This document shows positions 8,504 to 17,869 of a stretch of 64,000 nt of DNA, piece after piece. The translations under genes and the position numbers were made by a program. The stretch is from Pedobacter lusitanus. Its GTDB lineage: Bacteria > Bacteroidota > Bacteroidia > Sphingobacteriales > Sphingobacteriaceae. Each line of letters opens with the position of its first letter. The first letter of the stretch is position 1. Location of the stretch: the NCBI RefSeq assembly GCF_040026395.1, contig NZ_CP157278.1, positions 4,898,001 through 4,962,000 of the forward strand, in the 5' to 3' direction. A model generated the notes under the pieces. That model searched no databases, was not told the DNA's origin, and was given only the letters and a program-made list of their open reading frames with translations.

Positions 8504-9457
8504 ATGGATATTTCTGTTGTCATTCCCCTATTTAACGAAGACGAATCATTGCCCGAACTGACCACCTGGATTGCCAGGGTTATGGCCGACAATAATTTTT
8601 CTTATGAGATCCTTTTTGTCGATGATGGAAGTACAGACACCTCATGGCAGGTTATTGAGGAACTGAAAAAAACTTATCCTGCTGTAAAGGCAATTAAGTT
8701 CAGACGTAATTACGGAAAATCGGCTGCACTGAATGTTGCTTTTGAAGCTTCGCAGGGCGACGTGATCATTACTATGGATGCAGATCTGCAGGATAGTCCG
8801 GATGAAATTCCGGAATTATACCGCAGAATCAGGGAAGAGAAGTTTGATCTGATTTCAGGCTGGAAAAAGAAACGCTACGACCCGATTACCAAAACTATTC
8901 CAACAAAACTATTCAATGCGGCAACGCGCAAAATGTCGGGCATACAGCTGAATGATTTCAACTGTGGTTTAAAGGCATACCGCTCTGATGTTGTTAAAAC
9001 AATAGAAGTTTATGGGGAGATGCACCGTTATATCCCGGTTATTGCAAAATGGGCAGGATTTAAAAAGATCGGGGAACAGGTAGTAGAGCATCGTGCCCGT
9101 AAATATGGCGTAACCAAATTTGGTTTCAGCCGTTTTATCAACGGTTTTCTGGATCTGTTATCTATATTTTTTGTCGGGAAATTTGGCAAAAGACCGATGC
9201 ACTTTTTCGGTTCGCTTGGTGTGCTGAGTTTTATGATCGGAATGATTATGGCCTTATGGATTATCGGAGAAAAGCTATATCATATTTCAATGAATCTGCC
9301 TATCAGAAGAGAGGTGACCGAACAGCCGGGATTCTATATTGCCCTGGTAGCTATCATTGTAGGTTCACAGCTCTTTTTAACAGGATTTGTGGCCGAACTG
9401 GTTACCCGCAATGCCACTGAACGTAATCAATACCTGATAGAAAAAGAAATACTTTAA
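8504..9457 (+). CDS. Family 2 glycosyltransferase, membrane-anchored (GtrB/DPM-like)
   Basis: The predicted enzyme moves a sugar from a nucleotide donor to a lipid carrier at the inner membrane. The GT-A domain shows VVIPLFNEDESL, the VDDGSTD motif and the metal-binding MDADLQD. Two membrane segments lie near residues 225-260 and 280-305, as in GtrB, ArnC and dolichyl-phosphate mannose synthase relatives. I chose ATG 8504 (MDISVVIPLFNE). An upstream TTG at 8471 lies inside the terminator stem. The next glycosyltransferase starts 2 bp after the stop. Donor and acceptor cannot be read from the sequence. Confidence 0.88.
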   Translation: MDISVVIPLFNEDESLPELTTWIARVMADNNFSYEILFVDDGSTDTSWQVIEELKKTYPAVKAIKFRRNYGKSAALNVAFEASQGDVIITMDADLQDSPDEIPELYRRIREEKFDLISGWKKKRYDPITKTIPTKLFNAATRKMSGIQLNDFNCGLKAYRSDVVKTIEVYGEMHRYIPVIAKWAGFKKIGEQVVEHRARKYGVTKFGFSRFINGFLDLLSIFFVGKFGKRPMHFFGSLGVLSFMIGMIMALWIIGEKLYHISMNLPIRREVTEQPGFYIALVAIIVGSQLFLTGFVAELVTRNATERNQYLIEKEIL

Positions 9458-9459
9458 GC

Positions 9460-10428
9460 ATGTTTTTCTCGATCATCATTCCTTTATACAACAGGCCGCA
9501 GGAAATAGACGAATTACTGGCTACCCTGTGTCTGCAGACTTATACGCAATTTGAGGTTGTAGTGATTGAAGACGGATCTTCATTAACTGCAGAAGACATT
9601 GTGAAAAGTTATGCGGATAAACTGGATATCAAATATTTCTTTAAGCCGAATGCAGGGCAGGGTTTTGCCAGAAATTATGGCTTTGAAAGAGCAAAAGGCG
9701 ATTATTTTGTCATTTTTGATTCTGACTGTCTGATTCCGGCCGATTACCTGGAAACTGTTAAAGATTATCTCTTTGATCATCATCTGGATGCTTATGGTGG
9801 TCCGGATGCGGCTCATGATTCTTTTACTCCGGTGCAGAAAGCGATCAGTTATGGGATGACTTCTGTTTTTACTACCGGAGGTATCAGGGGAAATAAGAAA
9901 CATGTCGGGCAGTTTCATCCCCGCAGTTTCAATATGGGGGTTTCCAGAGAAGTCTGGGAGAAAGCTGGCGGATTTATATTAACCAGGCTGGGAGAGGATA
10001 TCGAATACAGTATCCGTATTCACGAGAGTGGTTTTAAAATCGGGCTGATCCCGGGGGCAAAGGTTTTTCATAAAAGAAGGACAAGTATGTTCCAGTTTTA
10101 TAAACAGATCCACTTTTTTGGCCGTGCCCGTATTAATATCTACAAACATTTTCCTTCTGAGCTGAAACTGGTACATTTTTTTCCGGCAGCATTCACTTTA
10201 GGTGTCATATCTGTCCTGTTATTGAATATATTTTATCCGCCACTGGCATATTTCGGGAATTTATTTCTTCTGGTATACTTTATGCTGATATTTTTTCATT
10301 CATTAGTGCTTAATAAGTTACTGAAAGTTGCATTTTTGAGTATTATTTCCTCATTTATACAACTAACGGCTTACGGATTAGGATTTATGCAAGATTTTTT
10401 CAAAAGAATAGTACTTAAAAAACCATGA
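9460..10428 (+). CDS. Family 2 glycosyltransferase
   Basis: A 322-residue GT-A glycosyltransferase with SIIIPLYNRP, VIEDGSS and a metal-binding FDSDC near residue 87. Hydrophobic C-terminal segments (about 245-270 and 285-305) suggest membrane association. It starts 2 bp after the previous glycosyltransferase and its stop overlaps the next start as ATGA, so the three genes are translationally linked. The pair may act in sequence on the same lipid-linked glycan; this is inference. Confidence 0.87.
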   Translation: MFFSIIIPLYNRPQEIDELLATLCLQTYTQFEVVVIEDGSSLTAEDIVKSYADKLDIKYFFKPNAGQGFARNYGFERAKGDYFVIFDSDCLIPADYLETVKDYLFDHHLDAYGGPDAAHDSFTPVQKAISYGMTSVFTTGGIRGNKKHVGQFHPRSFNMGVSREVWEKAGGFILTRLGEDIEYSIRIHESGFKIGLIPGAKVFHKRRTSMFQFYKQIHFFGRARINIYKHFPSELKLVHFFPAAFTLGVISVLLLNIFYPPLAYFGNLFLLVYFMLIFFHSLVLNKLLKVAFLSIISSFIQLTAYGLGFMQDFFKRIVLKKP

Positions 10429-11210
10429 TAAACTTTTTAAAGGAGAGCACGTTTATAGTGAATGTAGTTATCCGCAAAGCCTGGGAGGTAACTAAACGGA
10501 ATTATTTTTCCATTGCTACTTTATGTTTTCTGATGTTCATTACGTCAAACGCATCGAGTTTAATGGCATTTTTCCTGAAAGACGTAAACAAGGGTTTAAG
10601 TATATTAATGGCGTTCTTTTTCGCCCTGTTATATTTTACCATCAACCTTTCCCTGCTGAAGTATATATTTCATCTGCTCGATAATGAAGAACATGATGTA
10701 AGTATTGTCAGCACATTACCTACCCGTCAGCAAATCATCCGTTTTATCATGGGGATGCTTTATTTTATGCTGGTGATCATTGGTGTTTATGCCGTGGTTA
10801 TTCTGGTTGCATTTCCATTTATCTATACTGGTATAAAAATGGCCGTAATTACCAATATTGCGGTGTCGGTAGGTATAGTAGCGATATTTATCACCTGGGT
10901 ACGTATTTCTTTTTTCCCTTTCTTTATCATTGATAAAAATCAGCCTCCTTTCGGCTCTTTGAAATTCAGCCTTGCGATAACTAAAGGAAACTTCACGAAG
11001 ATATTAATGTTATTATTGGTATTGGGTGGATTTCATGTGCTGTATTTGTTCCTGAATTACCTTCAATGGCCGGTAATTGCATTTTTTGTCAATATTCTTA
11101 GTTCATTTATCATTGTTCCTTTATCCAGCGTAGCTTTAACCATTGCCTATAGAATGATGATGGGAGCTTATAAAGGGGATGAAAATGATATTATTCATAA
11201 CATAGTTTAA
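10425..11210 (+). CDS. Hypothetical polytopic membrane protein
   Basis: I do not recognise the family. The 261-residue product is strongly hydrophobic with about six membrane segments. Its ATG overlaps the stop of the preceding glycosyltransferase (ATGA), and a GH3-like gene follows after 9 bp. Context suggests an envelope function linked to the glycosyltransferases. Confidence 0.7.
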   Translation: MINFLKESTFIVNVVIRKAWEVTKRNYFSIATLCFLMFITSNASSLMAFFLKDVNKGLSILMAFFFALLYFTINLSLLKYIFHLLDNEEHDVSIVSTLPTRQQIIRFIMGMLYFMLVIIGVYAVVILVAFPFIYTGIKMAVITNIAVSVGIVAIFITWVRISFFPFFIIDKNQPPFGSLKFSLAITKGNFTKILMLLLVLGGFHVLYLFLNYLQWPVIAFFVNILSSFIIVPLSSVALTIAYRMMMGAYKGDENDIIHNIV

Positions 11211-11219
11211 AACCAGTTT

Positions 11220-12725
11220 ATGGGATTAAAAGCGGCATTAAGTAAACCGTTTGCAGCCTTTATTGTAAAAGGGGTAAATAAATGGAAAAAAGATGCAGTA
11301 GCTGCTCAAAAGGAAACGCTTTTGCAGCTGATCGATTCAGCTAAACACACGGCTTTCGGTAAAGACCATCAGTTTTCATCAGTAAAGAACTACGAAGATT
11401 TTAAAAAGCTGGTTCCGGTAAGGGATTATGAGCAGCTGCGGCCATATATTGACCGTGTGGTAGCAGGAGAAAAAGACGTGATGTGGAAAGGCAAACCTGC
11501 TTATTTTGCAAAAACGTCTGGTACAACTTCCGGGGCAAAGTATATTCCGATTTCCAGAGAATCCATGCCTGAGCATTTGAAAGCTGCCCGTAATGCATTA
11601 TTAACTTATATTCATGAAACGGGTAATGCCGGTTTTGTAAATGGGAAAATGATCTTTTTACAGGGTAGTCCTGTGATGACCGAGAAAAACGGGATCAAGG
11701 TAGGGCGTTTATCGGGCATAGTTGCGAATCTTGTCCCTGCGTATCTGCAGAAAAACAGGCTGCCATCTTATCAGACCAACTGTATTGAAGACTGGGAAGA
11801 AAAGGTTGATGCGATTGTAGAGGAAACTTACCACCAGAATATGACGCTGATTTCCGGGATTCCACCCTGGGTACAGATGTATTTTGACCGGCTGATCGAA
11901 AAATCGGGTGGTAAACAGATCAGGGATATTTTCAAAAACTTTCAGCTGTTTGTTTACGGAGGGGTGAATTATGAGCCTTATCGGGCAAAAATTGAAAATA
12001 GCATAGGCAGGAAGATTGATGCGATAGAAACTTATCCGGCTTCGGAAGGGTTTATTGCTTATCAGGATAGTCAGCAGGACAAGAGTTTACTGCTGCTGGC
12101 TAAGGCTGGAATGTTCTACGAGTTTATCCCGGCTGATGAATACTATAATGATAACCCGGCACGTTTGAGTCTGGAAGAAGTGGAACTGGATACAAACTAT
12201 GCTTTGATATTAAATACGAATGCGGGTTTATGGGGTTACAGCATTGGGGATACGGTAAAATTCGTCTCTAAAAATCCTTACAAGATTTTGGTGACCGGCA
12301 GGATTAAACATTTTATTTCTGCTTTTGGTGAACATGTAATCGGAGAAGAGGTTGAACATGCACTTTTATCTGTAGCGAATGAACAGGGGGTGGGTATCAC
12401 CGAATTTACGGTTGCTCCCCAGGTGAATCCCGGAGCTGGTGAATTACCTTACCATGAATGGTTTATCGAGTTTTCCAAAGCTCCTGAAGATCTTCCCGCA
12501 TTCAGTAAAAAAGTAGATGAGGCTCTTCAGGCGAAAAATATTTACTACTTTGACCTCATTGAAGGCAAAATTTTGCAGCCACTGATCATACGGACCTTAC
12601 AAAAAGATGCATTTGTTACTTATATGCGATCGGAAGGTAAGCTTGGAGGACAGAATAAAGTTCCCCGTTTGTCCAATGACAGAAAGATTGCAGACAGTCT
12701 GACTAATTTGATAAATACGATTTGA
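11220..12725 (+). CDS. GH3 family acyl-adenylating protein
   Basis: Matches the GH3 family, first known from plant enzymes that join amino acids to acyl acids through an acyl-adenylate. The 501-residue length fits bacterial members. The ATP-binding motif TSGTTSGAKYIPIS lies near residue 100, and the YPASEGF and TGRIKHFISAFGEH motifs of the adenylation core are present. Bacterial substrates are mostly unknown, so the conjugate made here cannot be named. The last 4 bases overlap the TTG start of dxr. Confidence 0.85.
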   Translation: MGLKAALSKPFAAFIVKGVNKWKKDAVAAQKETLLQLIDSAKHTAFGKDHQFSSVKNYEDFKKLVPVRDYEQLRPYIDRVVAGEKDVMWKGKPAYFAKTSGTTSGAKYIPISRESMPEHLKAARNALLTYIHETGNAGFVNGKMIFLQGSPVMTEKNGIKVGRLSGIVANLVPAYLQKNRLPSYQTNCIEDWEEKVDAIVEETYHQNMTLISGIPPWVQMYFDRLIEKSGGKQIRDIFKNFQLFVYGGVNYEPYRAKIENSIGRKIDAIETYPASEGFIAYQDSQQDKSLLLLAKAGMFYEFIPADEYYNDNPARLSLEEVELDTNYALILNTNAGLWGYSIGDTVKFVSKNPYKILVTGRIKHFISAFGEHVIGEEVEHALLSVANEQGVGITEFTVAPQVNPGAGELPYHEWFIEFSKAPEDLPAFSKKVDEALQAKNIYYFDLIEGKILQPLIIRTLQKDAFVTYMRSEGKLGGQNKVPRLSNDRKIADSLTNLINTI

Positions 12726-13888
12726 AAAATATAGCTATACTGGGGTCCACGGGATCTGTTGGTACCCAGGCTCTGGATGTTATCCGGGCGAATCCTGAGT
12801 TGTATAAGGTATCTGCCTTAACAGCGAATGCCAATGCCGGTCTGTTAATTCAGCAGGCAATGGAATTTAAACCTGAACTGGTTGTTATCGGTGACGAAAC
12901 TCAATACACTGAAGTAAAAAATGCACTCTCGGGTAAAGGTATGCATATCCTTTGCGGAGAAGATGCTTTATGTGAGGCTGCTTCTTTACCAGGTGCAGAT
13001 TTTGTACTGACTGCGATTATGGGTTCTGTTGGTTTAAGACCAACAATTGCTGCAATAAAAGCGAAGAAAAACATTGGACTGGCTAATAAAGAAACGCTGG
13101 TTGTAGCAGGAGAACTGATTACACAGCTGGCCGCCGAAAATGGAGTAACTATAATTCCTGTCGATTCTGAGCATTCCGCAATCTTCCAGTGTCTGGTAGG
13201 TGAGGAGCTGGATACGATAGAAAAAATATATATCACGGCTTCGGGCGGGCCGTTCAGAGGCAAAGACCGGAGCTTTGTAGAAAAGGTAAAGAAGGAGCAG
13301 GCGTTAAAGCATCCTAACTGGGTGATGGGCGCAAAGATCACTATAGATTCTGCTTCGCTGATGAACAAAGGACTTGAAGTGATTGAAGCCAAATGGCTGT
13401 TCAATCTGGATATCAGTCAGATCGATGTGATTGTGCATCCTCAGTCCGTTATTCATTCTATGGTACAGTTTAATGATGGATCGATGAAGGCGCAGATGGG
13501 GGTGCCGGATATGAAATTGCCAATTCATTACTCTATGGCCTACCCACAGAGAATAGAAAGCAAATTTCCACGTTTTAACTTCATGGATTATCCTGAATTA
13601 ACTTTTCATAAACCTGATCTGGATACTTTCAGGAATTTACAGTTAGCTTATAATGCGTTGGAAAGAGGCGGAAATATGCCTTGTATCATCAATGCAGCAA
13701 ATGAAATAGTAGTTGAGGCCTTTTTAAATGACCGCATTGGATTCCTCGAAATGAGTGATGTAATTGAGCAGTGTATGTCTGATCTGGCCTTTATTCAGAC
13801 ACCCAGCCTGAATAATTATTTAGAAACTGACCATCATACACGTATATTTGCCCGTCAGTTAGTAACAAAAAAACATTTAGCGATCTAA
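12722..13888 (+). CDS. dxr: 1-deoxy-D-xylulose 5-phosphate reductoisomerase
   Basis: Dxr (IspC) converts DXP to 2-C-methyl-D-erythritol 4-phosphate with NADPH, the committed step of the MEP isoprenoid pathway. The 388-residue product has the nucleotide-binding GSTGSVG at 8-14, PVDSEHSAIFQCL, ASGGPFRGK, and HPNWVMGAKITIDSASLMNK with the metal- and substrate-binding residues. Length matches the family. The start is TTG, overlapping the GH3 stop. rseP follows after 29 bp, an arrangement common in bacteria. Confidence 0.97.
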   Translation: MKNIAILGSTGSVGTQALDVIRANPELYKVSALTANANAGLLIQQAMEFKPELVVIGDETQYTEVKNALSGKGMHILCGEDALCEAASLPGADFVLTAIMGSVGLRPTIAAIKAKKNIGLANKETLVVAGELITQLAAENGVTIIPVDSEHSAIFQCLVGEELDTIEKIYITASGGPFRGKDRSFVEKVKKEQALKHPNWVMGAKITIDSASLMNKGLEVIEAKWLFNLDISQIDVIVHPQSVIHSMVQFNDGSMKAQMGVPDMKLPIHYSMAYPQRIESKFPRFNFMDYPELTFHKPDLDTFRNLQLAYNALERGGNMPCIINAANEIVVEAFLNDRIGFLEMSDVIEQCMSDLAFIQTPSLNNYLETDHHTRIFARQLVTKKHLAI

Positions 13889-13917
13889 TATTCAAAAGTA
13901 AAAACACTATATAAAAT

Positions 13918-15249
13918 ATGAACGGATTAATTATGGTTGCCCAGTTATTGCTGGGATTATCAATATTAGTAATCTTGCACGAATTGGGACATTTTCTTGC
14001 GGCGCGTGCCTTTGGTATTAAAGTGGAGAAATTCTATCTGTTTTTTGATGCATGGGGTGTGAAATTATTCAGTCTCAAACGTGGCGGTGTAGAGTATGGA
14101 ATAGGATGGCTGCCTTTGGGTGGTTATGTTAAAATTGCCGGAATGATTGATGAGTCTATGGATAAAGAGCAGATGGCCTTGCCTCCTCAGCCATGGGAAT
14201 TCAGATCTAAACCAGCATGGCAGCGTCTGATTGTGATGCTTGCAGGGATATTTGTAAATATCATTGTGGGTATCTTTATTTTCTGGATGCTGACTTTCAA
14301 ATTTGGCGAAACTTTTATTCCAAACAGCGCGGTTAAAAACGGGATTAATCCTGGAAGTATCGGAAAAGAGATCGGGTTGAAACAAGGTGACCATATTATT
14401 GCGGTAAATGGTAAAAAAGTTATCCGTTTTGATGAGCTGACCAGTTCAAAAGTATTATTGGATAATACGAATCTGACTGTTGTGCGTGATGGTAAAACAC
14501 TCGATATTAAAGTTCCTGATAACCTTTTGAATAAGGTTGCAGATCTGGGTCTGGAAGAATTTATCAGTCGTGTACCCTTGTTGAGTACAACTGTAGACAC
14601 TGTGATCGCAGGTCGTTCGGCCTTTAAGGTTGGAATGAAAAAAGGGGACAGGATTGTTGCAGTAAACGGCGTGCCTGTAAAGTTTGATGCTGATGTCCGC
14701 AGAGAGCTGAAAAAAGAGAAAAGTAAAAAGCTGATCGTTGAGGCATACCGTGGCAATGAAAAGCTGAATTTTGAAGTGAATACAGATAGTCTTGGTACGA
14801 TAGGTATGGGCTTCAATCCAAACGAGATCAAATTTGAGACTGTTAATTACGGATTTTTTGAAGCTTTGCCAATTGGTGCAAATCAGGCCTGGATTACTTT
14901 TACTGATAATGGAAAAGGTATCTGGAAGGTCTTAACTGGTAAAATCAAAGCGAATAAAGCTTTTGCCGGCCCGGTTGCCCTGGCGCAGAAGGTTTATGGC
15001 GGAGTATGGATCTGGTCACATTTCTGGGCTTCTACTGCATTGATTTCAATTGCACTTGCTTTTATGAACCTGTTACCGATACCTGCACTTGATGGTGGGC
15101 ATGTGGTCTTTCTGATTGTAGAAATGATTAAAGGTAAACCTGTAAGTGATAAATTCCTTGAAGGAGCGCAGATGGTAGGTTTTGTACTGCTGCTGAGTTT
15201 AATGGTATTTGTACTGGGGAATGATATCTTCAAAGCCTTTATTCAGTAG
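13918..15249 (+). CDS. rseP: Site-2 intramembrane zinc protease RseP
   Basis: An inner-membrane metalloprotease that cleaves single-pass substrates such as anti-sigma factors or signal-peptide remnants. The 443-residue product has HELGH at 21-25 in its first membrane segment, two PDZ-like regions (about 125-200 and 205-285), and the third zinc-ligand motif NLLPIPALDGGH near residue 385. All catalytic motifs are intact. It lies between dxr and hscB. Confidence 0.95.
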   Translation: MNGLIMVAQLLLGLSILVILHELGHFLAARAFGIKVEKFYLFFDAWGVKLFSLKRGGVEYGIGWLPLGGYVKIAGMIDESMDKEQMALPPQPWEFRSKPAWQRLIVMLAGIFVNIIVGIFIFWMLTFKFGETFIPNSAVKNGINPGSIGKEIGLKQGDHIIAVNGKKVIRFDELTSSKVLLDNTNLTVVRDGKTLDIKVPDNLLNKVADLGLEEFISRVPLLSTTVDTVIAGRSAFKVGMKKGDRIVAVNGVPVKFDADVRRELKKEKSKKLIVEAYRGNEKLNFEVNTDSLGTIGMGFNPNEIKFETVNYGFFEALPIGANQAWITFTDNGKGIWKVLTGKIKANKAFAGPVALAQKVYGGVWIWSHFWASTALISIALAFMNLLPIPALDGGHVVFLIVEMIKGKPVSDKFLEGAQMVGFVLLLSLMVFVLGNDIFKAFIQ

Positions 15250-15255
15250 CGCTGT

Positions 15256-15786
15256 ATGAACTATTTTGAGTTTTATAATCTTCCGGTATCATTTAATCTG
15301 GATGCGGGACTTGTGAAACGGCAGTTTTATGCACTGAGTAAGCAGTATCATCCGGATTTCTATATTAATCATCCTGTTGAAAAGCAGGATGAGATTCTGG
15401 AATTATCTACGCTGAATAATAAGGCTTATCAGGTTTTGAGTGATCCGCAGAAGCGTCTTCACTATATTCTTGAACTGAAAGGGGTATTGACTGAGGGGGA
15501 GAATTATTCTCTGCCGCAGGATTTCCTGATGGAGATGATGGATGTAAACGAGGCTTTAATGGAACTGCAGTTTTCTCCTGACGGGGAAAAGCTGGAGGGA
15601 ATTAAGAACGAGGTGGAAGTGATCGCTGATCAGATGCAGCAGGAACTGGATAAACTGGTTATTGCCTTTGATGAGCAGAATAAAGACCGTGAGCGCAATA
15701 TATTAGCTTCTGTTAAGGATTTGTACTATAGAAAGAAATATTTGAACAGGATCAATGACAGCTTGCTTAAGCTGGAACAGGGATAA
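15256..15786 (+). CDS. hscB: Fe-S cluster assembly co-chaperone HscB
   Basis: A J-domain co-chaperone that stimulates the HscA ATPase during transfer of Fe-S clusters from the scaffold. The 176-residue product has an N-terminal J domain with HPD at 32-34 and a C-terminal three-helix region for scaffold binding, the usual HscB size and order. It starts 6 bp after rseP and ends the operon at a terminator. No iscU or hscA lies in the window. Confidence 0.9.
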   Translation: MNYFEFYNLPVSFNLDAGLVKRQFYALSKQYHPDFYINHPVEKQDEILELSTLNNKAYQVLSDPQKRLHYILELKGVLTEGENYSLPQDFLMEMMDVNEALMELQFSPDGEKLEGIKNEVEVIADQMQQELDKLVIAFDEQNKDRERNILASVKDLYYRKKYLNRINDSLLKLEQG

Positions 15787-15815
15787 GGTGTCCTGTCAAT
15801 GTAAAAAATAAAGAT

Positions 15816-15846
15816 AACCGGGCATTGCTGTCCCGGTTTTTCTATT
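15816..15846 (+). terminator. Intrinsic terminator after hscB
   Basis: AACCGGG (15816-15822) pairs with CCCGGTT (15832-15838) around a 9-nt loop, followed by TTTCTATTTTT. It closes the GH3-dxr-rseP-hscB operon. Confidence 0.8.
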
Positions 15847-15865
15847 TTTGGACAAATCTGAAATT

Positions 15866-16168
15866 ATGAGCACTTTATCCCTTTTTAGAAAAGTAGCAGT
15901 TGCTGAAGGTATCTCTTACATCGCACTGATCTTTATTGCTATGCCACTAAAGTATTTTGCGAACATGCCTCTGGCTGTAAAATATACAGGATGGGCACAT
16001 GGTGTACTGTTTATGTTCTATGTTGTAATGGTGATTATGTGTTTCCTGGAGTATAAATGGAAAATCGGAAAGACAATTCTGGTGTTCTTAGCTTCATTAC
16101 TGCCTTTTGCTCCTTTTTATGTAGATAAGAAGTTAAAGGAAGAGACTGATGGTCAGGTTAAAGCATAA
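15866..16168 (+). CDS. DUF3817 family membrane protein
   Basis: A 100-residue membrane protein with the DUF3817 pattern: RKVAVAEGISYIALIFIAMPLKY, then GWAHGVLFMFY, and three hydrophobic segments. Function unknown. I chose ATG 15866 (MSTLSLFRK); the in-frame TTG at 15848 lies in the terminator T-tract of the previous operon. Confidence 0.82.
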   Translation: MSTLSLFRKVAVAEGISYIALIFIAMPLKYFANMPLAVKYTGWAHGVLFMFYVVMVIMCFLEYKWKIGKTILVFLASLLPFAPFYVDKKLKEETDGQVKA

Positions 16169-16194
16169 TAATAAGGGTTATTTCAAAATAAGTC

Positions 16195-16225
16195 TTGGAT
16201 TTGTTAGCGTGAATATATAGATTTG
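16195..16225 (+). promoter_or_regulatory. Promoter of tRNA-Leu
   Basis: TTG at 16195-16197, 20 bp, then TAGATTTG at 16218-16225, an exact TAnnTTTG match. Transcription should start near 16231, about 15 bases before the tRNA 5' end. Confidence 0.7.
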
Positions 16226-16245
16226 CATCCCGCTAATAAGGGAAC

Positions 16246-16325
16246 GCCCAGCTGGCGGAATTGGTAGACGCGCTGGTCTCAAACACCTGTGGGAAACCGT
16301 GCCGGTTCGACTCCGGCGCTGGGTA
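16246..16325 (+). tRNA. tRNA-Leu (anticodon CAA)
   Basis: The acceptor GCCCAGC pairs with GCTGGGT and is followed by discriminator A. The D-arm, a long variable arm typical of leucine tRNAs, and a T-arm with GGTTCGA are present. The anticodon loop CTCAAAC reads CAA, for UUG codons. One T-T mismatch lies in the anticodon stem. CCA is not encoded. Confidence 0.93.
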
Positions 16326-16333
16326 CATTGACT

Positions 16334-16366
16334 AAAGCCTCTGATTAAAATCGGGGGCTTTTTTTA
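16334..16366 (+). terminator. Terminator after tRNA-Leu
   Basis: AAAGCCTCTGAT pairs with ATCGGGGGCTTT (with wobble pairs) around a short loop, followed by a T-tract. It starts 9 bases after the tRNA. Confidence 0.8.
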
Positions 16367-16385
16367 ATTTCAACTTAATTAAAGA

Positions 16386-17165
16386 ATGCCTGTGGACTTG
16401 ACAATCATTCCCGATGCACTTTTAGAAAGGTATCTTCACGAGTTATCTCCTGACCTGGAGTCATTGTTTAATCAATTACAGGACGCAGAATTATCTACAG
16501 CCAATTTCAGTTTTTATACCTCTGTTTCCTCTGTGTTTTCCAGTAAAATTGAAGGTGAAACCATAGAACTGGATTCTTTTGTAAAACACAGACGGGATGG
16601 TATTCCGTTTCAAGCCGATTATACCCGAAAGATTGATGATTTATATGATGCTTATACTTTTGCTCAGAACAATAGATTAAACAGCGAAAATATAGCAGCA
16701 GCACACAGATTGCTGAGTAAACATATCCTGAATAAATCAGCGCAGGGCAATTTTCGAAAACATAATATGTATGTTTCCACACCCGATGGTAGAATTGAAT
16801 ATGTTGCTGCCCTACCCGGACAGGTTCCTGATGCGATGGATAAATTTTACCGGGATCTTGATCTGTTGACTGGTGCAGAACTGTCATTTGGAGAAGTGCT
16901 TTATTACGCTGCAATGATTCATCTGGTCTTTGTGAAAATTCACCCATGGAATGATGGGAACGGCCGGAGTGCCAGATTGATTGAAAAATGGTTTATAGCA
17001 GAGAAAATTGGAGAAAAGGCCTGGTATTTGCCAAGTGAAAAGCATTATTATAATCAGCATAATTTATACTATATCAATATTCGTAAGCTTGGATTGGAAT
17101 ATATTGAACTGGACTATAGTCAGGCTTTGCCCTTTTTGCTGATGTTGCCGGACAGCCTGTTATAA
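16386..17165 (+). CDS. Fic-domain protein (AMP transferase type) with N-terminal inhibitory motif
   Basis: Fic proteins usually move AMP from ATP to a hydroxyl of a target protein. The 259-residue product has the full active-site loop HPWNDGNGRSAR, with the catalytic His at residue 186. Its N-terminus (SSVFSSKIEGE, about residues 44-54) matches the (S/T)xxxE(G/N) inhibitory helix of class II Fic proteins, so activity is probably self-restrained. No partner antitoxin gene is evident next to it. It starts 60 bp after tRNA-Leu. The target is unknown. Confidence 0.9.
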   Translation: MPVDLTIIPDALLERYLHELSPDLESLFNQLQDAELSTANFSFYTSVSSVFSSKIEGETIELDSFVKHRRDGIPFQADYTRKIDDLYDAYTFAQNNRLNSENIAAAHRLLSKHILNKSAQGNFRKHNMYVSTPDGRIEYVAALPGQVPDAMDKFYRDLDLLTGAELSFGEVLYYAAMIHLVFVKIHPWNDGNGRSARLIEKWFIAEKIGEKAWYLPSEKHYYNQHNLYYINIRKLGLEYIELDYSQALPFLLMLPDSLL

Positions 17166-17236
17166 GTTGTACATAAAGCATATCAGAAATTCCAGTCCGG
17201 GAAAATGATTATGTAAATAGCTGAAATAAGTGATTT

Positions 17237-17869
17237 ATGATGAGTTGGAGATTAGAAAATGCCTGTGAAATTCGAAAGGAAGCGCCTTATACTTTCTATA
17301 AACCATCTGATAATATAATTGATCTTTTCATACCCGGAGAAGCTGCGGTAAAACTCATGTTTTTATTCGAGTCAGATGATCCGGAAGCTCCTTGTGCAGA
17401 ACGAATGTGGGTGATTCTGGAATCAGTGGATAGGGATGGTAATTATTCTGGTATTTTAGATAACGACCCATTTTATATTAAAGATTTAAAAGCGGGTGAT
17501 TTGATCACTTTTAGGAAAGAACATATTATTCAGTATTATATATTTGATGAATTAAATGTTGAAGATCCATTGAGTGAAATGATTGAAAGATTTACCAAAA
17601 AATGCTTTGTATCTAATCATATAATGAAGGAAGGATATAAGGTTGGCCGAATCTATCGTGAGTATGGAGAGGATGAGGATTATTCAGGCTGGACAATTAT
17701 GAGTAATTATGAAACTCAGGAATATGTTGATGATTCAAACAATCTCCAATATATTTTACTGGGCAAGGTGTTAAATATTGATGACAGTTTTATTCATTTA
17801 CTCGAAGAATCAGTTGGTTCAGAATTTGTGAAAAACGATATGACCGGAGATTATTCTCAAAACTCTTGA
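17237..17869 (+). CDS. DUF2314/DUF2185 (Imm33-like) protein
   Basis: A 210-residue cytoplasmic protein. The N-terminal half (AERMWVILES, GILDNDPF, LKAGDLITF) resembles DUF2314. The C-terminal half (CFVSNHIMKEG, KVGRIYRE, SGWTIMSNYE, a late GSEFVKND) resembles DUF2185, also called Imm33 because it occurs as an immunity protein in polymorphic toxin systems. No toxin gene is beside it, so it is either an orphan immunity gene or serves another role. Base composition is more AT-rich than in the dxr-rseP region. Confidence 0.65.
   Translation: MMSWRLENACEIRKEAPYTFYKPSDNIIDLFIPGEAAVKLMFLFESDDPEAPCAERMWVILESVDRDGNYSGILDNDPFYIKDLKAGDLITFRKEHIIQYYIFDELNVEDPLSEMIERFTKKCFVSNHIMKEGYKVGRIYREYGEDEDYSGWTIMSNYETQEYVDDSNNLQYILLGKVLNIDDSFIHLLEESVGSEFVKNDMTGDYSQNS

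Noticed and set aside
12901..13404. 167-codon minus-strand ORF opposite dxr
   Set aside because: Antisense shadow of a clear housekeeping gene, no recognisable domain.
14187..14831. 214-codon minus-strand ORF opposite rseP
   Set aside because: Long but antisense to rseP, with Ser/Phe/Leu-rich shadow composition.
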